From: Polytrichum commune
Taxonomy: Eukaryota; Streptophyta; Polytrichopsida; Polytrichales; Polytrichaceae
Assembly (NCBI GenBank): GCA_950295325.1
Contig: OX485809.1
Location: forward strand, 1,552,001 to 1,616,000
Direction: 5' to 3'
Length of the DNA: 64,000 nt
Part shown: piece by piece, positions 21,805 to 33,224 of the stretch
How the letters are laid out: every line of letters starts with the position of its first letter
How positions within the stretch are numbered: the stretch's first letter is position 1
Program-made: the position numbers and the translations under genes
The notes under the pieces: generated by a model
Told to the model about the DNA's origin: nothing
What the model saw: only the letters and a program-made list of their open reading frames with translations
The model's database searches: none

Positions 21805-22376
21805 TCATGGGGTTGTTGGTTGCAGCTTTAGACATTGCTTGAATTTTTCCACAGCGGCTTCTCTAGCCAGAGCTTGGGCTAGGCGTATGGTGGTGCAATA
21901 AGGTTCTGTGTTGTTTATACTCCCTTTGTGCGGGACAAAGTCTATCCTCCTTCCCAACATGACAGCGGAGCTACGGATCCATTCCGTATACACGGTTGCG
22001 TTAAGACAATGTAAGTGGCACCACCCGGATTGTTTATCATCTACATGCCAGGAGGAGTTGCCGAAGGTGATGTCCACAATGTTGTTTTCTCCGAAAAGCT
22101 TCTTGATGGTCTTTATGATCATGGTTTGTGACTCCTTTTGGGGAGGTTGTCAGCGACAATGGTGATGCTAACCTGAAGCTCCAACGTGTTGCCAATCTCC
22201 TCATTGTGGGTCATGCTTACTTTGAGCTTCTCACGGTCAAATTTGAGTCCCCAACCCAAAAGTGAGTCCCGTGCTTTTTCAGATGCTAGTGTGAGGAAGG
22301 TGAAGTCTTTGGTGAGCTCCGGCTTGATGAGTGTTAAGAACTCAAGTTGCATGTCTTCATAGTAATTTTCTCTCAT
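21805..22376 (-). pseudogene. Possible LINE ORF1 fragment with RRM-like pattern (- strand)
   Basis: Two long - strand frames (22119-22376 and 21805-22122) join with one frameshift. The first has LTKDFTFLTLASEKARDSL and ends VSITIVADNLPKRSHKP; the second has IIKTIKKLFGENNIVDITFG, DDKQSGWCHLHCLNATVYTE and GRRIDFVPHKGSIN. A beta-strand, helix, then QSGWCHLHCLN pattern resembles an RNA-recognition motif, which is known in type II LINE ORF1 proteins. It lies upstream, on the same strand, of the LINE endonuclease, in the position expected of ORF1. The link to that same LINE copy is inference: 1.8 kb of unassigned DNA lies between them. No significant identity to a named protein is claimed. Confidence 0.5.
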
Positions 22377-22671
22377 GATATCCTTAAAGATGCTATCATA
22401 GGTTCAATACTTATGACAATTATGAGGGTCAATGTGATCAAGGAATGCAAAATGAAGAATCTTCACTTTAACCTTTTATAATTTTTGTATCTCCACTATG
22501 ACTTTAAAACTTGAAACGATAACCTCCAATACCAACCTAATCTCAAGTGCTAACCATGTGAGACAATTCATGATCCCATCCAACAACCCACAATGTAACA
22601 AATAGAGTTGGTAGTGTTCGCTACAGAGTATGCAGATTTTATTTTGTTACTATTCTTAATCAAACCCTTAT

Positions 22672-22945
22672 ATTTGATCGGTGTGTGGTTAGGTGCGGAT
22701 TAAAGAACATGCATCATAAAGACACATGTTCAAGGAGATTGGACTATGTCTTTAGATTTTAACTTCTCCACACTCAATAATGAATACATTTGAGAGGACC
22801 TATGTAATAAGTTAAGACATTGACAACATGCTCTTCCAATAACCAAAACTAGATCAGAGAACGTCCAATTTTCTTATGCTTCATCGTAGATTTGCTAATG
22901 CAACAAAAAACTTTGTTGTACAAGTCTAAATGGTAGAAGCTGGAG
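22672..22945 (-). repeat. Family B-related repeat, duplicated at 24188-24495 (copy 7)
   Basis: GGTGTGTGGTTAGGTGCGG, AGGAGATTGGACTATGTC, GAGAGGACCTATGTAATAAG, then a distal part (TTCATCGTAGATTTGCTAAT, GTTGTACAAGTCTAAATGG) not seen in other family B copies but matched at 24.2-24.5 kb. Confidence 0.6.
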
Positions 22946-22949
22946 AAGC

Positions 22950-23256
22950 TGGAGAACACCAACATATCTTAGGCTTGTGCCATGCTTATTACTACACTAA
23001 ATATTGTATTGAGTGTCACTTCCAATTTGAAATTACGCTATGCTATAACTATTTGTTGTACATCTCAATTGTTGCCAACAAAGGTCAAATTGGTTGTTTG
23101 GACATTAGAGAACATAAAATCTTTACTTGGTAAAAAATTACATAAATAATAAAACTGTATAGCATTGTATAACTGCAGAAAGTTAGTGACAGTAAATAAA
23201 ATATATAATGTAGACAGCAACCATTGAACACCAATGTCACTGCTCTTCTATAAATT
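22950..23256. other. Intergenic, no recognised feature
   Basis: AT-rich; the frame at 22930-23133 has no recognisable domain. Confidence 0.35.
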
Positions 23257-23458
23257 AATGTCCCTGGAAATTTTTGGGCATAATCGGTGGAGATCCTAGT
23301 GTTTCCGGTTCCAACCAGTTACATGTCGACATCTATTGGCATTTCTTTGTTAATTTGAGGCATAGTCCACGTTTTTCCTGAAGTCTTGAACTTCAACCGG
23401 CTATTTCTCAACCTCAATCGGTTCATCTGTAACTAGCAGCCGGTTCTCCTTGTACATT
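23257..23458 (-). repeat. Family A MITE, copy 7, inverted
   Basis: Inverse orientation from AATGTCCCTGGAAATTTTTG to CCGGTTCTCCTTGTACATT, including CAACCAGTTACATGTCGAC and CTGAAGTCTTGAACTTCAAC. Confidence 0.75.
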
Positions 23459-24187
23459 GCCATAGAGTAGAGGCACCCATAACTGATCCCTAAAGAGATT
23501 TTGCACGAGATCTAGAGAAGTACAAGGTGGTGCACATCATCCCTCATGTAGGAAGATAAAAATCAGGAGGATTTGGAAGAAAAAAAATCGATAATTTTAT
23601 TCTCTAAATTGAAACCACTGTGATTTTTGAAAACGAAGTTGGTCCGAACACATTACCAGTGTTTAGAGTATGCTCATTCCTCCTCACTTCAGCACTCGAT
23701 ACTAGAACGTGTGTCATGGCATTATTGATTCCGGACTTATCTAAATTTAGTCGTATCTTCATCGAAACTCCGGTACCCGACAGATTGTCGATGGGGGTCC
23801 TGATGGGGAACACGTGCCTCTACTATAGATTCAATCTCCCCCAAAGACTTCGATGAACCATAAAATAATTCGTTTCAATAGTACAACTGCATGAATCTGA
23901 GCGACCCTCGTGTTGGGAATCGGCAGAGGAGGCAGCAGTCATAAAGGGAGTAAGACCAAAAATCTATGGATGGCAAGTATGTGCAAGCTGTGTCACAAGG
24001 CATGAAGACAGCCATGTCAGGCCGGAGCGGGGGACAAGAAGTTAGTTGGGGCGTGATGATGGCATGGGTGTCTTGATGCGTGATGGCAATTGTGGACTAG
24101 CTTACTTGGGTGTGGATGTGCATGCATCCATTTTCATGAAGAAATCACCTAAGGTAGATGGGTCTTAAGTGGCTCGTTTTCTAGGTC
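23459..24187. other. Intergenic, no recognised feature
   Basis: No domain or paired repeats seen. Overlapping frames at 23604-23856 on both strands have no recognisable product. Confidence 0.35.
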
Positions 24188-24495
24188 GGGTCTCCAGATT
24201 TGATTGGTATGTGGTCTGGTGAGGATCAAAGAGCAAACATCGTAAAGATATCACATGTTTAGGAGAGATTCAGCGGCGTTTTCAAATGTTAGCAGCTACT
24301 CTACACTCGACAGTGAACACAATTGGGAGGACCTATGTATCCACTTGAGAAATCGACAAACATGCGCTTCCGATAACTATATCTAAATCAGCAGAGGTTC
24401 GATTTTCGATCCGATTTTTGCATATGTTTCATCATCTAATTGCTAATGCAACTCAAGTTTTGTTGTGTAAATCTAATCGATAGAAGCTAAAGAAC
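24188..24495 (-). repeat. Family B-related repeat, partner of 22672-22945 (copy 8)
   Basis: GATTGGTATGTGGTCTGG, TGGGAGGACCTATGTATCC, TTTCATCATCTAATTGCTAA and GTTGTGTAAATCTAATCG match the 22.7-kb copy in the same order over about 290 bp. Confidence 0.6.
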
Positions 24496-24534
24496 ATGAA
24501 AAATGAACCTAATAACACCCACGTACCTAATAAG

Positions 24535-25645
24535 TCTACTTGTGGCTTGATGGCCGTGAGGGAATGCCCCCCCCCCCCCCCCCCCCCCCGCCCTTCCTTT
24601 TACCTTTACCATGATGAAAGATAATGGGTAAGTGAATAATATACATCCTCTTGGAAACATTGAATTGCCTTCAAATATTGAACATAACTCTCCAAGGTTG
24701 ACCATTTTCACTCTTCAACTACTGTAAAATATGGTGAGGTTAAAAATTAGGGATCACGGAATGTGTAATACAGAAGGGTGGAAGCTAGGAGGCAACAGGC
24801 AACAGGCAACATTCGATTCCACGACTTCTTTGTACCAGATGGTATGCTATATATAGTACCATGAAGCATTGGCTCCCTCACTTGTACTTTGACCATGATG
24901 AAAGGTGGTGGGTGAATGAATACATCCTCTTAGAAACATTGAATCATCTTCAAATGCTCAACATAACTCTCCAAGCTTTAATGTTCTTCACTTTTCAACT
25001 ACCGTAGAACATAGTGAGGTGAAAAATTAGGATTGCGGAATGTGCAGTAGAGAAGGGGTTGAAGGACACTCGTATCTTCATCGCTCACTCGTACCTCATC
25101 CATGAGGATATGTAGTGGATGAATGAAAACATCCTCTTGGGAACATTAAGTTATCTTCAAACATTCAACATACCTCTCTAAGCATGAATATTTTTTTTTC
25201 ACTTTTCAATCACCATAGAACATAGTGAGGTGAAAGATTACGCTTGTAAAATGTGTATTTAGAGGAGGGGCCAAGTTAGGTAGGATTTGATCCCATGACC
25301 TCTTTGTACCGGAAAGTATAGTGAGCCCTAGTGGGTGACTATAAATGTGCATGCATTCTTGTGATGAGGTTGCATGTGGCTTCATGGCCGTGGAGAATCA
25401 TACCTTCACCATAATGAAAGATAGTGAGTGAGAAGACATCCTCTTGGAAACAATGAATCGTTTTGAAACATTTAGCAGATTTCTAGGTATCAATTTTTTT
25501 CACTTTTGAATCACCATCGATCATTGTGTGAGGTGAAGAATATGGATTTCTTAATGCATTGTAGAGGAGGGGTTGGAGGAGGCAAGGATTTATTTGCATG
25601 ACCTCCTTGTAGCATGAGTTATAGTGAGTGGGCCAATCATGACCC
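24535..25645 (+). repeat. Four-unit tandem array, units about 210-310 bp
   Basis: The block CATCCTCTTGGAAACATTGA returns at 24644, 24923, 25130 and 25437 (spacings 279, 207 and 307). Each is followed by AACATAACTCTCCAAG-like, CACTTTTCAA, and CATAGTGAGGTGAAAAATTA blocks. Units 1 and 4 also carry GTGGCTTGATGGCCGTG. Inverted, unit 3 has GGTACAAAGAGGTCATGGG and GGGATCAAATCC, slightly B-box-like, so a tRNA-related origin is possible but unproved. A run of 23 C (24567-24589) opens unit 1. Confidence 0.8.
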
Positions 25646-26345
25646 CAAAATTATGGGGGTGTGGTTGGAGATTCATGTGTCATATCCTAGAGCAATTTGC
25701 ATAAAATTTTAGATCAAGTTCATAGGTGGTGGATTCAGATGATAATGCGAACCTTGCTTTCATTTGTTGGACATGTGCGAGGTTCACAACTGATGGTGCA
25801 AACGAGTTGGAATGAGTAAGAAATTGGTGTAGTTTGTAATACACATATGCATCAAGGGAAGGTTAGGTATTTAGATTATCGAAAAGAAGACACTAAGTAT
25901 AAGCATACCAATCTCAACGCACACGTCATGCCTAATTATTATCATTTTACTGCACATCTATCACATGGGTAGGTTTACATATCTCTGAATTGCACGTGGC
26001 GTGTGCTTTGAAACTCATATTCTTGTTGTGATGTATTGGAGATGGAGTGCGTGAAGTATTTGAGTTCAACTCATGCTAACAAATTTTATGGGCCAAGATA
26101 GAGTATTATCTTCACCCCAACACAATTACATAGCATATTTAAGGTCCAGGTTTGCTAACCGTTTTTCCCAAACATCCAACTTGGTCGAGCTGCAATGATT
26201 TATGAAGAATTGTTGGCACACTTATAGTGCGACTAACTCATCGATGCAATATAGTGTGGTCCATGATATGCGTCATTGTCTTCATGCAACGGACTATAAA
26301 ATGAGGTAATTGCTCCTAAAAATTTCTCGCTTTATATAGTCTTTC
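25646..26345. other. Intergenic, no recognised feature
   Basis: Nothing recognised; borders a copia relic on its right. Confidence 0.35.
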
Positions 26346-26355
26346 ATCTCTAATG

Positions 26356-27071
26356 CTAAATCCATATAAATGCCACCTTTATGTCCATTTGGTGGATCTC
26401 CCAATCCATAGCTACTCCTAACGCGAGAATGCATCTAATGATGATAAATTTGGCCACGGAAGCAAACGTCTCGTTAAAATCCACTCTAGCCACTTGAGAA
26501 TATTCCTTTGCTACTGATTGCGCCTTATACCTAATAATTTCACCCAATGCATCATTCTTGGTGTGGAACATCCATTTGCATCCTACACTCTTGCGATCAT
26601 TTGGAAGGTTGGTTGATTCCCACGTACCATTGGCCATGAGCGAGTCGTACTCTTCTTGTATTGTGGCCTCTCATTTGCTCACATCACAAGATCTCAAAGT
26701 TTTGCACAAATTCAAAAGATCATCCAAAAATGTCACATTGACATGTTCTTCACCGTATTGGGGTAGAATGTGATTCTTCCACCATTCTCTAGGCGGATGT
26801 CATTACCTCTTAGGATATCTTCCATCTTTGCCGAATCTCTCAATGCGGTCATCATTCTCTGCTGGTATTTTGATTGCTTCGTCATTTGCAACCAAATGAT
26901 CTTCCACTTGTTCCTCGGGCTCCTTACCCTCATTACACAAAGATGATTTGGAAGATTCGTCCATAACAACCGCTCTAGGGCCTTCATTTCTCCCATTTGG
27001 ACGCATCTGTTGAGATAGTAATTGAGACCACCCAAAAGTAAAATTTGATTCAAAGGGTTAGACAAAATCAA
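26356..27071 (-). pseudogene. Ty1/copia pol fragment: linker and N-terminal RT (- strand)
   Basis: The - strand frame 26356-26637 reads NGTWESTNLPNDRKSVGCKW, then RYKAQSVAKEYSQVARVDF, FNETFASVAKFIIIRCILAL and DWEIHQMDIKVAFIW. These are the standard opening blocks of copia reverse transcriptase (GCKW, RyKArLVAkGysQ, etFaPVak, QMDVktAFL). Upstream (26733-27071) lies the variable integrase-RT linker in two overlapping frames. The RT stops right after the first catalytic aspartate (QMD). No LTR is attached; it is a truncated relic. Confidence 0.85.
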
Positions 27072-27193
27072 AGTAACCTAGAAGGCCTGGGAAGATGGCC
27101 GAAGCCAAAGGAATATTGTTGTGCACACAAGATGTGCTAAATCCATACATCAAATAAGCAGTTGAATATTTATTGGTGGCAATCATCTACGTG

Positions 27194-28260
27194 CACTAGA
27201 AGGAGAACACGAAAAAATGACTGGGGTTTCTTACTAAATCCGGTAGTAAAGTCCACTGATGACTAGCACCATTTCTAGTCCTCAATCTGGTCATGTCGGA
27301 CCAGTCGCTCCAGACAAAATGACTACGGTCAAATCGGACAATTTTTGTTCCCCATGAAGCGTTCCCCATGGGGTTTTGGGACCTCATTTTGGGACGCCCC
27401 TCAACGCCTTGTTCTTTCTCATTATATTTAGTTATTGATGTGTGACTATATATAGTCATATATAGTAATGTCATTTGATTGGAATTAATGATCACTACAT
27501 GACTGTAAGTAATGATGTTTTGTATTTGCATGACTACACGGTTTTCTCTGGCACTGTTAATTTGTGAAGTGCATTTGTTCATTAACAATTGCATTTAGTC
27601 ATGCTGCAACTAATAATAGTCATATGATACATGATTTCTTCCCAAAAGTAGATTCATTTGAAGCTTTACATTTTGAGAGGCTGGTGAATATTTTTGTGCA
27701 GTAGTCACTGTTTGAATTTAGATCATTATATGTAGTCATTATGTTTGTCAATAAATAGTATTATTATCAAAATTAACGGACTTTACAGTCATAACGATTA
27801 CGCTTTTGTTGTGTACATGGTCACTACACATTGACATTATTGACAAACATTTTGTACACCAACATATTGGAAAACGTAGTCATCATATATGAACACCTTA
27901 CAACAACATGTGACCAAGCATAGTCAAAATATTTCAATGATGTACTACAATTACACATGAATACATATGCTCATTTTACTGACTGGATATGGTCTTCGCA
28001 CAGGACTACAAATAATAACATTTTGAAATAACATTACATTTTGCATTCATGAATTTTCTTTTATAAGAAAACTAGGCGTAGTCATCAATGGGAATTACTT
28101 GACTACAACGCATGACTAAACATTGAGTTCCATGATGTAATATCATATAGACATTGCATTCAGACAATGCATATCATAGTACGATTGTTATATACTAAGT
28201 GCCATTACTTGCTGCAAAATATAATATGAATATGTTTCGTCGATATATTGATAAAATTCA
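27194..28260. repeat. Candidate CACTA terminus and field of AGTCAT/ATGACT repeats
   Basis: CACTAGAAGGAGAACACG at 27194 resembles a CACTA left terminus. About 20 copies of AGTCAT or its inverse ATGACT occur between 27220 and 28260, in both orientations (for example TAGTCATATATAGT near 27450 and GCATGACTAAAC near 28120), far more than chance. Subterminal repeats of this kind are where CACTA transposases bind. Together with the - strand ORF relic at 28.3-30.9 kb they suggest one decayed element whose right terminus I cannot find. Confidence 0.55.
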
Positions 28261-29289
28261 CTATAACAGATGACAAAACATATTCAATGCCTTGTCGGAA
28301 ATTCAGTAGGAGACATTGCACATCTACGTCTCGTCCACAAAGCAAAGTCCCACAATTCTTTGCAGATTGTTATTGCACACTCTCCACCCTGTATCCAACG
28401 TATATTTCATATACTTAACTACAGCTGCACACATGCATGGCGTAGAAACTCCGTCGGCCACAAGATGAAATTCCCCACAGCTTTCCCAATCTTCCGTATG
28501 ATGGGTCACCGTTTCCACACTTCTGAAAAACACATACTCATCATTTTCGTTTTTGGCTACCTCCACATATACACATCCTTCGTAAATTGGGACTTCATAC
28601 ACCGTTCTTCCTTGCACGTTTGTCACCTTCCCGTGTGCAACCAATTTACCTCCTCACCTACCTCATACCCCATAATTTCCACAACATCCTCTACGGAGAA
28701 TGTGGAGGGTGATTCCCCGATCACTATGACTTCTTACATTGCAAACAACACATGCATTAAAAACTTACGAATGCGACATGCAAGAAACACATGGCTGATG
28801 CCTGAAAACTATAAACAAGGTCAATGCTCGGTTAGGATGTTAACATTTTTTTAGGCTCCTCCTTCTTATTTCCGATGGCCGTCAACCATCTCGGCTACTT
28901 TCGCGCTTCTCACATTCATTTTCGGAGCTCTATGTTGCGCAATCTTCGTCCGTAGCCTCTTTTGCTCCCCCGCAGCTGCCCTGAGTTTAGTTGGACTCAC
29001 CTGCAACGCTCTTGCAACTTGGAGTTTCTCCACCTCTGATATGCGGGCTCTCTTCCTTCGACCTTTTCGATGCTCCTCTTGTTGTGATACTATGTCGCCT
29101 TCTTTTTCATCATCCTTCTCTTTTGTAGCTGCTTCCTCGCTCTTCTTTTCAGGTTCGACTGTCGTTTTCTCCCCATTCTGCAAAAACATTTCTTTGGTCA
29201 TTGTTATTTTATACAATCAACCTTAACCCCTATGAAGGAAAATTAATCAATATTTTCGGCATAGTCTGCATTTAGCTCAGCCAAAATGT

Positions 29290-29452
29290 CTGCTACTAGT
29301 CATTATTTTTTCAAAATGACTATTACTGGTCATTATATCTCCAATATGACTACTGCCAGTCCTTGCATTTCCAGTCATAACTACAACTAGTCATTACGTT
29401 GCAAACCATCACTACTACTAGACATTATATTATCAAATTTCATTACTACTGT
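29290..29452. repeat. About 30-bp tandem repeats, CTACTxxTAGTCATTA
   Basis: Five units beginning CTACTAGTCATTATTTTTTC, CTATTACTGGTCATTATATC, CTACTGCCAGTCCTTGC, CTACAACTAGTCATTACG and CTACTACTAGACATTATATT. They share the AGTCATT word with the 27.2-28.3 kb field and lie between coding pieces of the CACTA-type relic, probably in an intron. Confidence 0.75.
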
Positions 29453-29579
29453 AAGAGTGTATGCGGAGGCACGTTCTAAGGAAAAGTTTCTCACATTACT
29501 ATCTCCTTGCACTGCTCCAATGATCTTTTCCAAGGTTTTTAAGCTGTCCAACCTTCTTGTTTTCTCCTATGGGATCTCC

Positions 29580-29800
29580 GTGCTCTCTACCCCTCCAATA
29601 TTCTCCTTTGCGGTGGATAAGTTCTCCACCCCTCTAATGTCCTCATTCGCAGTGTCCAAGCTCTCCACCCCTCCAAAGTCGTCCTTCGCGGTGTCCAAGC
29701 TCTACACCCCTCCAATGTCCTCCTTCACAATGTCCAAGTTCTCCACCCTTCCAATGTTGTCCTTCACGGTTTGTGTGGTCTCCACTCCTCCAGCACCCAT
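29580..29800 (-). repeat. 39-bp coding minisatellite (13-residue repeats)
   Basis: Five consecutive 39-bp units of the type CTCCACCCCTCCAATGTCCT on +. On the - strand they encode 13-residue repeats such as VENLDIVKEDIGG and VESLDTANEDIRG. The unit length keeps the frame and the acidic, leucine-spaced pattern suggests a helical or coiled segment in the CACTA-type protein. Confidence 0.85.
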
Positions 29801-30929
29801 AATAAGTTTCATATTTTCCTCTAACCCTAGCATCCGCTTATGCAGGTCACGATCCTCATCCGCGTTCGAGACTCATCTGGCTCCTCTTCGAGATACGGAG
29901 GACATGTGGCTCGTGTCTACCCTCCGTTTTGCCTCTTCCCTCCGCGATTGAAGCTCTGCTTCGATCTCCGACCAGGTTGGCGCCTTCTCTAAGTTTGAAC
30001 TCTGTGGTCATACATTTTTTCCCACCCTTGCATTAGTGACTCCTGCATATTGATACAATGGACTTAAAAAAACCTAATCACATGAAAACTTCATAGTTTA
30101 GATGTTATCAAGTTGGTTGTCAAGTCTTCTTCACTTTGGCCCACCACCGACAGCCTCTTTACCTACGCACGATTTGTCTTCAACCGCTCGGCCTCCTTCA
30201 ACTTGCGGTCCTCCGATATTAACCGAGACAATTTACCCAGTGATCCTGCCAAATATGTTTCGGCTTTGCCTTCCCTGCTTGCAATGTCTTCTTCAGTTGG
30301 TACCGCTTGATTTTTAGCTGCCCTTTCAAAATTGCATGGAAGGCTTCTTCTGTGACTCGCCCAAGACCTCCCTCGTATTCAAACGTGTTGTCCACACATT
30401 GTTTTATGTTTAATAACATGGAGGTCTTATGTACGTTATAATTGTCCTCACTAAAATCCACATCTTGTGAATGTCCCCTTAAACAACTCAACCACAATGA
30501 CCGGTTTTGGCCACAGGGATTATCTTTCATGTCTACCTTTACGGTGTACCTTTTCTTCCCGCGCTGCTCCCTCACAAATACCTCGTCTTGTTGTTGTTTT
30601 GATATCCTACTCCTCCGACTCCGTTGTTCGGATACGTAGCTCCATAGTGTCGGATCCCTCTCAGCAATTGCGCCTCCGGATGATTGGGCATGTTGTGCAC
30701 TCTGAGTTCGCAACAGTGCACGCTTCGCGGTTAGAATCTCCACCTCCAACTCCACTATTTGCACTTGCAGAGGTTTCGCAGTTCCTTTGCCACCATCGCT
30801 ATCGTCGTCGTCTGCAAGGTTGTCGACGTTCGAGGACGGAATGATCAAATCATCGATGTCGACATCCTCCTCCAAGTAGTCGTGGTTGGTGTCGTCCTCC
30901 TCGTACGTGTCCTGCGACATTCTCACACG

Positions 30930-33220
30930 TTTATGTGCATCGTTCCTATTTAATGTTTGGGAAGGAGGTTTGGGCGCCTTGAACTTTGAGGCTCCACGTG
31001 GATGATTTGATCATGTTGGCAAGCAATGTAATTCAATTAAAGTGGCTCAAATTGGAGCTCAAGAAGGAATTTGAGATAAGTGTAGTGACAATTTTTTAAT
31101 TTTCTTAGTTGGAACAATATTTAAATATAAAAAATGTTTTTTTGAGCTTCACAAGTAGAAACAAATAGGTATGAAAGGGGCTATGGACTGAGAGTTTAGA
31201 AAGTAACTGAAAAGAGGTTATGTCTTGATTCTAGGAAGTTTCAGGGGCATATACATGCCATTGTCTGGTAGGAAATGGAGAGTTTTTTTGGAGAGTATAA
31301 CTTCGGGTAGATAAAGAAGGCGATAGGGAGAGATTTTGAAGAATTGTTAACTCGTTTCTGAGAAAGAATTGTAGAAATACCGAGGAGCGATTCCTCGAAG
31401 TTATTAGGATAGAATCTAAGCCATATCTTGATTGTCTTTTACCATCTAGGGTGTGTAATTGGTTAGGCCATAGCCTGTGCAGAGGAATTTTACATGTCGG
31501 CCGATATCTGGATATATGAATTTCAAAATTTATTGAAGTCTGAATTTCTCGTGGTCGAATTGCTACAAGTACAGGCTTTAAATCTTGAGTCATAAATGTC
31601 AACGAGAGGGAATGTATCCCAAGTCAATAGGTTGCGTGTATGAGTGTATGTGCATATGTTGTCTTCTCTCAAGAACTCGTTGAACTAAGCATGGATAATT
31701 TTAGATTATGATTTTTGGGAACCCGATTCCACTATAATTGCTTCATGAAGGCTGAACGAATGAGGATGTTAAATAAACCAAAAATTGAGACGTTTGCCTG
31801 AATGATAAGTGAAAGATGAGAAGGGAGAAGATACAAATTATGTTCAGGGACCATAGTTTGTCTGAATTAATAATTGCTAAGCCGAGAGTTGGTGTGGCTT
31901 CGTGTAGGAATTCTTCTATTATTCTAGGAATAATTACTGCAGAGATTGCAGGGATTGCTTGATTGCAAATGAGTATCTTTGTTATCAGATATGGAACTGC
32001 CTGATAGTGTTGACTGATACCTATGAGATAAATAAAGAGGCAATCATCTGAATTGGACAGTGTTCACTTTGAGAGAGAGAAAATCGATGTGCAATTAGGC
32101 AACTGACTGAGATAAGTTATCATTGTAAGGCAGGGCTTAAGCACTGAAATAATGTGGCAATCGGCTGAGAGGACACAAGGTCTTGATTTCATATGCAGGG
32201 CTAGGGGCTGGGAAACTAGAAGGGTCGAGACCATAGCATGCGTAACCTCACGGGAGGAACATCGGCTCAATTGATTGACAGAAACCGAACAATCATTGCG
32301 TAGGCCATAGACTCTAAAAGGATTCTTGGATCAGTTTTCAGAAGATGAAAAGACTTGGTCGTTGCTAGCTTAGTAGGTAAGTGGGACATATATGGTTTGC
32401 AACTCAAATAAATTTTATACGGACATAAGATGATCTAAGAGTAATCCTAAAATTGAATAATTGCAAGTGCTTGGCAATAGTCTTGTGATTGATCAATGAA
32501 GTGAACTTATGAACGACATCGGTTGAAATAATAATTTACTAAATTGAAACCTTAATTACAAATTTAAAGGGATAAAGTGATGAACCATATATTATGAAAG
32601 ATAGATATATATACGTGGTTTGGCTTATTGATGCAATCCGAGGATGCTATAGTTACTCTGGCCAAGACTGGGTAAGGACTATTGCTGGACAACATAACTT
32701 TAAAAAATAGAATAAATCAAAGAATCTCGACAATCCTAAAAGGATGACAACACTGCAAATTTCAAGTTGCACTAAAAGGGTTAATTAAATGCCAGATTAT
32801 TGACGATACCAAAGTGCCCTTGGCTTTGGTAAGCAAGACTTAAATGAGATACTTTTGCAAAAGACTATTGTCGATGGCGAGACCTATGCTTGTGCACCAC
32901 ACCTAGTCCAATTAAAATGAACTCACTGCCAGACTATTGCCTGGAAAATTAGAGTGAGGTGAGAGACTGCCATGATTGTATGCACTAACACGGAGAGATT
33001 ATTCCAGTTTTTATCCCTTACTCATAAACCAAGTGTTAGTCTTAATCTAAAATAAAGTGTGATAACCTTGTGTTTCTTTTAATAAATGTTATCTAAGACA
33101 CCTAGACGAAATACAAATCACCTTTTAAGTCTTCTCTAAGTGTTTCCCTGGGTTTGTTCTTAACCAAAATCTAAACCACAATAAGTGATCTCGGAGAATT
33201 ACATTATTGAATAAAGTGGA
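30930..33220. other. Unassigned 2.3-kb segment
   Basis: No domain recognised. The - strand frame 31231-31602 is not recognisable. Short phrases such as CAGACTATTGCC and GACTATTGTC recur at about 32680, 32793, 32863 and 32932 at irregular spacing. Confidence 0.3.
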
Positions 33221-33224
33221 ATTT

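Larger units (their letters stand above)
28325..30926 (-). pseudogene. CACTA/Ptta-type transposon protein relic (- strand)
   Basis: Starts at 30926 with an acidic leader (TYEEDDTNHDYLEEDVDIDD), then GKKRYTVKVDMKDNPCGQ, WLSCLRGHSQDVDFSEDN and CVDNTFEYEGGLGRVTEEAF. A frameshift follows at QDHWVN (about 30245), and the reading continues LISEDRKLKEAERLKTNRA, a stop, then VKRLSVVGQSEED. The W-x-N-x-x-x-KNR pattern fits plant transposase family Ptta/En/Spm (PF03004). Further on come a charged region with five 13-residue repeats (29580-29800), a lysine/arginine-rich segment (28866-29216) with KGRRKRARIS, and a last piece with GRTVYEVPIYEGCVYVEVA and, in another frame, EAVGNFILWPTEF, reminiscent of the C-terminal domain of CACTA ORF proteins. 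Introns are likely but not placed. Several frame breaks make it nonfunctional. Confidence 0.6.

Noticed and set aside
24187-25645. CRISPR-like array because of regularly spaced repeats
   Set aside because: The units are 200-300 bp, diverged and continuous, with no short identical repeats and unique spacers; the genome is eukaryotic.
28270-28854. 194-residue open frame on + strand
   Set aside because: It is antisense to the CACTA-type relic, which has recognisable family patterns on the - strand; the + frame has none.
29457-29951. 164-residue + frame with repeated STPP-like segments, resembling a secreted repeat protein
   Set aside because: The repeats are the antisense reading of the 13-residue acidic repeats of the CACTA-type relic.
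31079-31092. GTGTAGTG as the right CACTA terminus of the 27.2-30.9 kb element
   Set aside because: The flanking three bases do not match the left flank, and no AGTCAT subterminal words lie next to it.
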